A stretch of 64,000 nt of DNA from contig JAWXBD010000091.1 of assembly GCA_034439815.1 (NCBI GenBank), positions 1 to 64,000 of the forward strand, written 5' to 3'. Numbering within the stretch: the stretch's first letter is position 1; every line of letters starts with the position of its first letter. The stretch is from JAEUIT01 sp034439815. GTDB lineage: Bacteria > Planctomycetota > Phycisphaerae > Phycisphaerales > SM1A02. The position numbers were made by a program, and so were the translations under genes. Below are positions 43,665 to 50,847 of the stretch, piece after piece. The notes below the pieces were generated by a model, which saw only the letters and a list, made by a program, of their open reading frames with translations, had not been told where the DNA came from and searched no databases.

Positions 43665-46213
43665 GGCTCGCGCTCCCCTACGCGCCCCACGCGCTCGACG
43701 CGCACAATGCTGCCCGTGGCGCCGTTCATCTCGACGATGTCGCCCGTTTCGAGCCACGTGGTCAATCCGGGCACCGAGACGATCGCCGGAATGCCGAGTT
43801 CGCGCGCCACGATCGCCGAGTGCGAGAGCAGGCTGCCGCGCTCGACGAGGATTCCGGACGCGATCGGGAAGAGCAGAATCCAGCCGGGATCGGTGCGCTC
43901 GGCCACGAGAATCTCGCCAGGACCGAGCGACGCGCCGCGCGGATCACGAATCACGCGCACCGCACCGCGCACCACGCCGGGACGACAGCCGAGTCCTTGG
44001 CGCGCGTCGCCCGTCGTCGCGGCTGGATCCGTTGCCTGTACGGCGTGCGCGATGCGCGGCGACGAAGCGACGGCGCCGCGGGTGGTGAAGCGATCGGGCG
44101 GCGCGGGTGCTGCGCGGAAACGGTCGTACTCGGCTCGACGGACCGCGACGATGCCGCGCAGATCGAGGGTGGTCGCGGTCCCCTCGACCCAGCCGAGCGC
44201 CTCTTCCACCTCTAGGAAGAAGATGTCGTCCCCGCGCGCGAGCCGTCCGTCCGCCGCCAGCCGCTTGCCGAGCTCGACGACGATTCGTCGCACCCGTCCG
44301 AAGACGCGTGTGCGCTCGAAACGGAGGTTTTCACGGGTTCGCACCCGCGCAGTCGCGTGCCGCAGGATCCGGCGCAGGAGCCAGCGCTGCAGCGGATGTC
44401 CGGCCAGCCGCGCGAAGGCGTCGCGCTCGGCGAGCTCGCGAGTTTCGCGGGCGCTCGCCGACGGTTCCGTCGCGGGACCGCGCCGCGCGAGCTCACCGAT
44501 TCCGCGCACGAGCGTGGTCGGATCGTCGACGAGCGTCGGGCTTTCGAGCTTGAGTTCTTCCAGACATCGATCGCCGAAGTCGTCGAGGTAGCGGGCCACC
44601 ATCGGGCCGAGCGTCGCGTGCCGCGCGAGCTGGTCCATCGCGACGGGAACGGGATCATGGCAGAGCGACGCTACGAGCGCAGGGTCGCACGACGCGACCG
44701 CGGCCATCGCACACAGCCGGCGCGGCGGCTCGGCGCTGATGACATCGCCGATGTCGCAGAGCAGTTCGTTGTGCAGCGAAGGAGACGCCTCGGTGCACCA
44801 CCGAGCGACGGTGGTGCGCAGCAGACCGAAGAAGATCATCGCAAAGAAGTCGTTGACGATCGGCGCGTCCCACCGGCGCAGCAGTTCGTTCTCGAGCATC
44901 CGATAGTGGGCCACGAGTTCACTCGGCGACATGCGCTCGAGTCCTGGCTGCGGTGGCCGGAGCACGTGGGCGAGACGGGCGTCGAACTCGCGCACTCGCC
45001 GCTCGATGCCGCGGAACGCGACGACGATGCCCGCAGTCGAGCGCGCGAGCCGCGTCCATTCGGTGAGCCGCCGACCGGCGGGACGCGTCACGCGCGCGTC
45101 AAGTTCAGGCGGCAGCCGCTCGCGCACGCCCATCATGCCTTCCATGAATCCGCGGCTCAGCGAATAGCCGGGCAGCATCGCGATGAGGCGGTACCAGTTC
45201 AGCAGGTTGTAATACACGCGTCCGTCGATCAGCCCCAGCATGCCGCGAAAGACGCCGTCGTTCTCGGCGATCACGGATGCAGGTACGCCGAGGAGATGAC
45301 AGAACGCGCGATAGACACCCTCGTACGCATGTCGCGCGAAGGAGAACGTCAACGGAGACGTGATGCCGCCGTAGCTTTCGGCGATGTTGCTGTTGTCCCA
45401 GAGCTGCAGGTCGCTGGAGTCGGACGGCGCGTCCGGCGCGGGATTGGCATCAAGCGTCGTGATAGGTCGTGACTGCAGCAGCCAGAGGCGATCGCCGTCC
45501 ATCGCCCACTCGATGTCCTGCGGCGATCCGAAGTACAGACTCGCGGAGCGCGCGATGAGGACCACGGACTGCACGAACGCGATGGGCATGCCGGTCGGTG
45601 CATCACTGATCGTCGTGCGCAGGATCACGGCCGCGCCGTTCACGACGCGCACGTGCCACGTGTCGGCATTGACGTCGCCCGACACGAGCTTCTCGCCGGT
45701 GCCTCGCACAGCGCTCACGACCACGATGTCGCGCTCGCCGGTAACGGGATCGGCCGTGAACGCGACGCCCGCGAAGTCGGCGCGCACCATCGACTGCACG
45801 ATCACCGCAGGCGCCGTCGGTTCACTCGACATGCCTCGCGAAGCGCGATAGGCGCGGACGCGCTCGGTGAATGCGGAGTTCCACACATCGGCGACGCGTT
45901 CGGGCACGTCGCGCGCGTCGACCTCAAGATACGAGGTCAGTTGGCCGGCGAAACTGTGCGCGGCGGAGTCCTCGTCGAGCGCTGAGGAACGGACGGCGTA
46001 CGGGCCGGGGATGGTGGCGAGCGCGACGTCGATCGCGCTGCGCAGGTCGTTCGTCATCCCCGCAGCCTGCGCACTCGGGAGGATCACGAACCACGGCGGC
46101 ACAGGAAAGCGCTGCGCGACGAGCCGCGCGAGCGCCGCTGCCTTGCCGCCCACGACGCCGGCGTTGGTTCCGGCGGCGGGCCCGGCGGAAGAGAATGCGA
46201 GCAGCTCGTTCAT
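43661..46213 (-). CDS. ATP-grasp/phosphohistidine phosphotransferase, RPH-like
   Basis: An 850-residue protein related to PEP synthase, but without its PEP-binding TIM barrel. The N-terminal ATP-grasp region (about 1-300) carries GGKAAALARLVAQRFPVPPW, YAVRSSALDEDSAAHSFAGQ and IEWAMDGDRLWLLQSRPIT. The middle 400 residues are helical and specific. The C-terminal swivelling domain has the phosphohistidine at about residue 798 in LLSHSAIVARELGIPAIV. This ATP-middle-His order is that of rifampicin phosphotransferase, which phosphorylates an alcohol. Here it might phosphorylate a prenol or polyol. The start overlaps the UbiA stop by four bases (ATGA). Confidence 0.82.
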   Translation of the reverse strand: MNELLAFSSAGPAAGTNAGVVGGKAAALARLVAQRFPVPPWFVILPSAQAAGMTNDLRSAIDVALATIPGPYAVRSSALDEDSAAHSFAGQLTSYLEVDARDVPERVADVWNSAFTERVRAYRASRGMSSEPTAPAVIVQSMVRADFAGVAFTADPVTGERDIVVVSAVRGTGEKLVSGDVNADTWHVRVVNGAAVILRTTISDAPTGMPIAFVQSVVLIARSASLYFGSPQDIEWAMDGDRLWLLQSRPITTLDANPAPDAPSDSSDLQLWDNSNIAESYGGITSPLTFSFARHAYEGVYRAFCHLLGVPASVIAENDGVFRGMLGLIDGRVYYNLLNWYRLIAMLPGYSLSRGFMEGMMGVRERLPPELDARVTRPAGRRLTEWTRLARSTAGIVVAFRGIERRVREFDARLAHVLRPPQPGLERMSPSELVAHYRMLENELLRRWDAPIVNDFFAMIFFGLLRTTVARWCTEASPSLHNELLCDIGDVISAEPPRRLCAMAAVASCDPALVASLCHDPVPVAMDQLARHATLGPMVARYLDDFGDRCLEELKLESPTLVDDPTTLVRGIGELARRGPATEPSASARETRELAERDAFARLAGHPLQRWLLRRILRHATARVRTRENLRFERTRVFGRVRRIVVELGKRLAADGRLARGDDIFFLEVEEALGWVEGTATTLDLRGIVAVRRAEYDRFRAAPAPPDRFTTRGAVASSPRIAHAVQATDPAATTGDARQGLGCRPGVVRGAVRVIRDPRGASLGPGEILVAERTDPGWILLFPIASGILVERGSLLSHSAIVARELGIPAIVSVPGLTTWLETGDIVEMNGATGSIVRVERVGRVGEREP

Positions 46214-47151
46214 GCTCGCAGCTCGCGCACGAGGGCTGGGACGACGCCGATTCCCAGGTAGAGGCCGAGGGTCCAGAGGCCGGACGCGAGTTCGACCGCT
46301 TTGCCGCGCCGCGTCGTCGGCTGGCGAAGGAAGCGCACCGCGGCGATCACAATCATCGCGAGGAGGGCGAGCGCCACCGGCGCGAAGCCCGTCGTCCACC
46401 CGATCTCGCGGGCCGCGAGCATCGCGCACGACGCCGTCAGCGCCGCGGCGCCGAGCCAGAGGGCGACGGCCTTCGGGCGGCCCCACACGGCGGTGTACGT
46501 CGCGACGCCGACTTCCTCGGCATCCGCCGACCGGATCTTGCGACCGATCTCGATGACGATGCCGTTGAAGTAGCTCGCCGCGAGAAACCAGCCGAGCCCG
46601 CGCGGCGGAAGGAGGGTGCCGTCAGGCGCCGTGCGCGTGATCCAGTCACACGCCGTCGCGAAGAGATCGACGATCGGCATGACCAGCATGTGCGTCCAGA
46701 GGTACGTGAAGTGCCGGCCCTTGATCCACTCGCGCACGAAGAACTCGCGCGACATGAGTGCGAAGTAGATCCACGCGAGAAGCAGTACGAGAACGAGGGC
46801 GGGCGCCAGCCACGCGGCGAGCGCGAACTGCACAAGCCCGAGGCCGACGCCGAGGACTGCCAGCTCGCGCAGCGTCACGAGGCCGCGCGGCACGGGGCGG
46901 TACGGTCGGTACGTCGCGTCGGCTTCGCGGTCCTTGAACTCGTCCGCGATGCGCAGCTCGAGAAAGAAGAGAAGGCAGACGACGAACGCGACGACGAACG
47001 CGATCGTGTCGGGTCGCGACCAGTTCTCGTCTCGCGCCCGCAGGAGCGCCGAGTAGCACACCGCCGACGCCGAGAAGACGAGGACCAGCGGACCGTGCGC
47101 GAGCAGGGGAAAGCGCTCGCGCTGGTATATCCACCATCGAGCGGCGTTCAC
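46210..47151 (-). CDS. UbiA-family prenyltransferase
   Basis: A 313-residue protein with eight to nine membrane helices. The first Asp-rich motif is LELRIADEFKDREAD, followed by RPYRPVPRGLVTLREL. The second is IRSADAEEVGVATYTAVWG. These two motifs bind the diphosphate of the prenyl donor through magnesium. UbiA enzymes attach prenyl chains to aromatic rings, glycerol phosphate or other acceptors. The divergent first motif (ADEFKD) places it outside the well-known UbiA and MenA groups. It starts at a GTG overlapping the HMG-CoA reductase stop (GTGA). The acceptor is unknown. Confidence 0.87.
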   Translation of the reverse strand: MNAARWWIYQRERFPLLAHGPLVLVFSASAVCYSALLRARDENWSRPDTIAFVVAFVVCLLFFLELRIADEFKDREADATYRPYRPVPRGLVTLRELAVLGVGLGLVQFALAAWLAPALVLVLLLAWIYFALMSREFFVREWIKGRHFTYLWTHMLVMPIVDLFATACDWITRTAPDGTLLPPRGLGWFLAASYFNGIVIEIGRKIRSADAEEVGVATYTAVWGRPKAVALWLGAAALTASCAMLAAREIGWTTGFAPVALALLAMIVIAAVRFLRQPTTRRGKAVELASGLWTLGLYLGIGVVPALVRELRA

Positions 47152-48449
47152 GAACGCTTCGTCCGTAAGTCGTCCTTCGAACGAACGCGCCGGTCGCGGG
47201 CGCGACGCTGATGCGCCTGCGCGAACTCGTCCGATGCGAGCGCGCCGACGATCGAGATCTCGCCGGCGAGGATCAGGGCAGTGCAGACCTCGGCGAGTGC
47301 CCGCGCCTGCCCCGTTCCGCGAAGGCCGAGAATAGCGAGGCACGCGTCGGCGCTCGGGAGCCCCGTACCGCCGCCGACGGTGCCGACCATCAGGTTCGGA
47401 AGCGTCACCGACACGTAGAGCCCTCCGCTCGCATCGACCTCCATGCGCGTCGTGCCGACCGCCGACTCGGCGACGCACGCGGCGTCCTGACCGCACGCGA
47501 TGAAGAGCGCGGCGAGCCCGTTCGCGAAGTGCCCCTGTATGCCGAGGCATCCGCTCAGAATGCCGCCCACCGCAGACATGCGCCAGTATTCGGCCATCCG
47601 TGCGGGCGTCGTGCGCAGGCTGCGCTCGACGAGCTCCTTCGGCACAATCGCCTCGGCCGTGACCTTCCGCCCGCGCGTGAGGAGGAACGATTGGGCGCAG
47701 GCTTTCTTGTCCCCGGACATGTTGGCCTCGACGAACATCGTCGTCGGCTTGATAGGCGCATGACTCGCGATCCACTTGCAGATCGCCTGCGTCGCGAAGG
47801 TCACCATGTTTTGACCGCTCGCGTCGCCCGTGCGGAATTCGAAGGCGATGTACACCCAGCGCCCGTCGATCGTGACGCGCAGGTCGATGAGCTCACCATG
47901 CTCCGTCGTCGTCGCGGCGACGGCGCGAAACTCGTCGAACCGCTCGATCGCCCACACGACGAACCGCCCTGCGTCCGTGAGCGACGCGAAGACGAATCCC
48001 GGCGTGCGCAGAACCGATTCATTCAACACCATTGCCGCACAGCCGCCCGCGGCCGTGACGATCGCCGCACCGCGGTCGTAGGAGGCGACGAGCGCGGCCT
48101 CGGTGGTCGCGAGGGGAACGTAGTACTCACCGTGTGCGAACAGTCCGCGCACGCGCAGTGGGCCCGCCACACCGACCGGCACCTTGGCCGTGCCGATGAA
48201 GCCTTCGATCGCCGCACTGTGATGCGCAACGTGGTCGAGATCGTCCGCGTCGAAAAGCGCAGCGCGCGTTTCCGCGTCGACGCCAAGGGCCTTCCATCGC
48301 GCCTCGATCGCCTTCGCCGATGCACCGGGCCGGAGCCGCGGTCGCGACGCAATGCCTTCTCCACGTTGATCCAGCATGAGCCGGTCGAGGTCGCGACCTC
48401 GTCGCGCAATCTCAAGATGTTCCAGCGCCCGCCGTCGCTCCGTGGACAC
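47148..48449 (-). CDS. HMG-CoA reductase
   Basis: This enzyme reduces 3-hydroxy-3-methylglutaryl-CoA to mevalonate with NAD(P)H. The 433-residue protein keeps all four catalytic residues: Glu117 in LATTEAALVASYDRG, Lys248 in EANMSGDKKAC, Asp322 in ACGQDAACV and His413 in AQAHQRRARD. Other family marks are GFIGTAKVPVGVAGPLRVRG and LMVGTVGGGTGLPSADACLA. The sequence is closer to class I (eukaryote/archaea-like). It has a GTG start with an AAGGGAAA element before it. No HMG-CoA synthase or mevalonate kinase gene is in this window, so whether its product feeds isoprenoid synthesis is open. Confidence 0.92.
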   Translation of the reverse strand: MSTERRRALEHLEIARRGRDLDRLMLDQRGEGIASRPRLRPGASAKAIEARWKALGVDAETRAALFDADDLDHVAHHSAAIEGFIGTAKVPVGVAGPLRVRGLFAHGEYYVPLATTEAALVASYDRGAAIVTAAGGCAAMVLNESVLRTPGFVFASLTDAGRFVVWAIERFDEFRAVAATTTEHGELIDLRVTIDGRWVYIAFEFRTGDASGQNMVTFATQAICKWIASHAPIKPTTMFVEANMSGDKKACAQSFLLTRGRKVTAEAIVPKELVERSLRTTPARMAEYWRMSAVGGILSGCLGIQGHFANGLAALFIACGQDAACVAESAVGTTRMEVDASGGLYVSVTLPNLMVGTVGGGTGLPSADACLAILGLRGTGQARALAEVCTALILAGEISIVGALASDEFAQAHQRRARDRRVRSKDDLRTKRS

Positions 48450-48485
48450 GATCGTTTCCCTTTCGTTCGCCCGGTCTCCGAGTCG

Positions 48486-49241
48486 TCAGCCGCGCGCGAA
48501 GAGCGCCCGCAGTCGCGACTGCGCTTCTTCCCCCGCGATGATCGCAGCGCTGATCTCCGCGGCTTTGTCGAGTACGCCATCTTCGTTGCTGCCGTCCAGC
48601 TCGTTGAGCCAGTGCTTGGTCGCTGCAAGCGCTTTCGGCCCGCCCGTGGCCAGGCGCGTCGCGAGCGCGCGTGCTGTTTCATCGAGCGCGGCGCGTTCAC
48701 AGAGATGCGTCGCGAGTCCGACGTCAAAGCCTTGCTGCCCTGACATGGTCCCGCCCGCGAGCAGCATCGCGCGGGCGCGTCCTGCACCGATCCGTTTGAT
48801 CAGCCACGGTGCGACCACCGCCGGACACACGCCAAGATCGACTTCGGGATAGCCGACCTTGCATTCTGGATGCGTCACTGAAAAATCGCACACGACCATC
48901 AAGCCGCATCCGCCGCCGATCGCGGCGCCCTGCACGCGGGCAATGGTGGGAACAGGCAGGCGGCGAACCGCACGCGATACGCGACTTAGCTCACGCAGCA
49001 TCTCGCCCATCGCGACCGCGTCGCTGGCGACGGCCTTCAGATCCATGCCCGCGCAGAAGGACTTTCCCGCACCCGTCAGGATCACGACGCGCAGCGACGG
49101 TTGCGCGGCGACGCGCTGGACGGCAGCGCCAAGCGCGCGAATGAGCTCCAGCGACAACGCATTGCGGGCCTCAGGGCGATTGAGCGTGACAGTGGCGATG
49201 CCATCGTCAGCAGTAACGAGTACGAGCTCCGCATTCGGCAT
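48486..49241 (-). CDS. Enoyl-CoA hydratase-fold protein, LiuC-like
   Basis: A 251-residue crotonase-fold enzyme. The oxyanion-hole segments are SFCAGMDLKAVA and AAIGGGCGLMVVCDFSV. The region VGYPEVDLGVCPAVVAPWL keeps the Glu that corresponds to Glu164 of rat hydratase, but the other catalytic Glu (144) is replaced in GGGCGL. This pattern, including the Pro-Ala-Val-x-x-Pro step, is that of methylglutaconyl-CoA hydratases of the LiuC type. These interconvert 3-methylglutaconyl-CoA and HMG-CoA. HMG-CoA reductase follows 36 bases downstream, so the link is metabolically sensible. Specificity is inference. Confidence 0.8.
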   Translation of the reverse strand: MPNAELVLVTADDGIATVTLNRPEARNALSLELIRALGAAVQRVAAQPSLRVVILTGAGKSFCAGMDLKAVASDAVAMGEMLRELSRVSRAVRRLPVPTIARVQGAAIGGGCGLMVVCDFSVTHPECKVGYPEVDLGVCPAVVAPWLIKRIGAGRARAMLLAGGTMSGQQGFDVGLATHLCERAALDETARALATRLATGGPKALAATKHWLNELDGSNEDGVLDKAAEISAAIIAGEEAQSRLRALFARG

Positions 49242-49284
49242 GCTTCAAGCGTATCGAACCGCCACGGGAATCGCCACGCGACGG

Positions 49285-50043
49285 TCATGCGGGCTTGCGG
49301 CGCGAGGCCCAGAACGCTCCCAGCATTTGGACGCATTCGTCACCGTCACAGAGGGACGCAGTGTTCTCCGCTGTGCGATCAAACGCATCGTCCCGATCGC
49401 TTCCGTCGAGCTCATTGAGCCAGGCTTTCGTCGCCGCGAGCGCAATCGGACCTTTATGCCTGAGCTCATCGCACAGCGACGCGGCGAGTGCGGCGGTGTC
49501 GGTTGCGTTCGCTGCGCAGTGCGTTGCAAGTCCGATCCGCAACGCCGCCGATCCGTCGATCAGCTCGGCGGACAGCGTGAGGGGCCGGGCCGCGCCGCCC
49601 GTTGCGCTCAGCAGCGTCGGCAGGCTCACGGCCGGTGAGACGCCGATCCGATGCACCGGATACCCGAGCGTGGCATCAGCAGCGACGCAGACGAAGTCGC
49701 ACGCGGACAGAAGCGCGCATCCGCCTGCCAGCGCAGCTCCCTGCACCTCCACGACGACGACCTGTCGTAGTCGGCGGATCGTCCGATTGAGATGACTGAG
49801 GCGGTGAATGAAGCTCGCGAGCAGTCCACGGTTGCTTACGCAGGCGGCAAGATCGAAGCCGGCGCAGAACACCGGTCCGTTGCTTCGCAGATGAAGCACC
49901 ATGCTGGCGTCGTGGTGTTGCAGCGCGGCGAACGCCGCTTCCAAAGCGCGAAACATGTCGGCCGATAGCGCGTTCCTTCGCTCGGGGTCGTTCAACGTGA
50001 CGGTAGCGAGCCGTCCCTGAAGCTGCACGTGTACCAGCGACAC
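49285..50043 (-). CDS. Enoyl-CoA hydratase/isomerase-fold protein
   Basis: A 252-residue crotonase-fold protein starting at the GTG at 50043. The oxyanion-hole segments are VFCAGFDLAACV and AALAGGCALLSACDFVCV. In the second active-site position it reads LGYPVHRIGVSPAVSLPTLL, where the usual Pro-Glu is Pro-Val-His, so both catalytic Glu residues seem missing. It shares long stretches with the downstream copy, including ATKAWLNELDGSDRDD versus ATKHWLNELDGSNEDG. The two probably arose by duplication. It may act as a decarboxylase or isomerase, or be a non-catalytic partner. Confidence 0.75.
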   Translation of the reverse strand: MSLVHVQLQGRLATVTLNDPERRNALSADMFRALEAAFAALQHHDASMVLHLRSNGPVFCAGFDLAACVSNRGLLASFIHRLSHLNRTIRRLRQVVVVEVQGAALAGGCALLSACDFVCVAADATLGYPVHRIGVSPAVSLPTLLSATGGAARPLTLSAELIDGSAALRIGLATHCAANATDTAALAASLCDELRHKGPIALAATKAWLNELDGSDRDDAFDRTAENTASLCDGDECVQMLGAFWASRRKPA

Positions 50044-50059
50044 GCGCGGAGTGTACCGT

Positions 50060-50749
50060 TCACGTGAGCTGCCATTTGGCGAACAGCTTTGCGTTGTCGT
50101 CGCCCTGTTCGGAGCGCTCGGTGGCGGAGCGCTCATCGAGCAGCTGATCATGTTCGACCAGCGCACCCGGACACGGCCGCACTTCCATGCGGGCTTCGTG
50201 CCAGATCTTCAACGAGAAGTCAGGATCGGCGCCGTACATGTGAAAGCGTTCGTCGTAGAACTGCAGGCGCTCGGCGAGATCGCGCCGCACCAGGCCGAAG
50301 TTTGCGTAGCACAGTCCGCGCACCTGAAATACGCGAAATGTGCGACCTTCGACCTCGAGCTGCTGAAAGACATTGCGGGTTCCGAGACTGTCGTGAAAGA
50401 ACGCCGCCTGTCCGACCGACGCATGAGCAGGGGCTTGTAGAAATCGGACGGCGTTGCCCAGAGTGTGCGGCAGCAGACGGCAGTCGTCATTCAGTTGCAG
50501 AAGCCACGGACCCGAAGCGACGCGGAAACCCGCGTTCGCCGCACGCACAAAGCCCGCGCGCGACTCCTGGCGCACGACACGCGCAACCCGGGTTTCGAGC
50601 AGCGCATCGGTGCTGGTGTCACCAGCGACAGTCACGCAGATGACCTCGTGCGGCATCCGTACGGTCGCGACGATCGAGTCCAGACACCGCGCCAGTTCGG
50701 CGGCGCGGCGATATGTCGGAATGACGATGGAAACCTCAGGCGCGCTCAC
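50060..50749 (-). CDS. GT2-family glycosyltransferase
   Basis: A 229-residue GT-A-fold glycosyltransferase. It has the opening VSIVIPTYRRAAELARCLDS, the donor-site Asp pair in WLLQLNDDCRLLPH and a later FHMYGADPDFSLKIWHEAR (the ED motif replaced by AD-P-D). It is the first gene of the ten-gene operon, followed after 16 bases by the crotonase-fold gene. It starts at a GTG 98 bases from the divergent CgeB-like gene and could add a sugar to the operon's lipid product. The frame is open further upstream, but only the part from 50749 resembles the family. Confidence 0.78.
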   Translation of the reverse strand: MSAPEVSIVIPTYRRAAELARCLDSIVATVRMPHEVICVTVAGDTSTDALLETRVARVVRQESRAGFVRAANAGFRVASGPWLLQLNDDCRLLPHTLGNAVRFLQAPAHASVGQAAFFHDSLGTRNVFQQLEVEGRTFRVFQVRGLCYANFGLVRRDLAERLQFYDERFHMYGADPDFSLKIWHEARMEVRPCPGALVEHDQLLDERSATERSEQGDDNAKLFAKWQLT

Positions 50750-50847
50750 CGGCCCATCGTCGGCGAATGCGGTGTCCCGACCCGAAACTTTGCAGCCGCG
50801 CGCCGTGCTGCGTCGATGCCGGTTCACTCCATTCTCGGGAGTTGTGC

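Noticed and set aside
43661..46213. Phosphoenolpyruvate synthase
   Set aside because: The ATP-grasp and phosphohistidine domains are present, but the PEP-binding TIM barrel is missing and the domain order is that of rifampicin phosphotransferase.
44357..48743. Several long plus-strand frames opposite the RPH-like, UbiA and HMG-CoA reductase genes
   Set aside because: They are Arg/Ala/Glu-rich mirror frames of well-supported genes and contain no recognisable motif.
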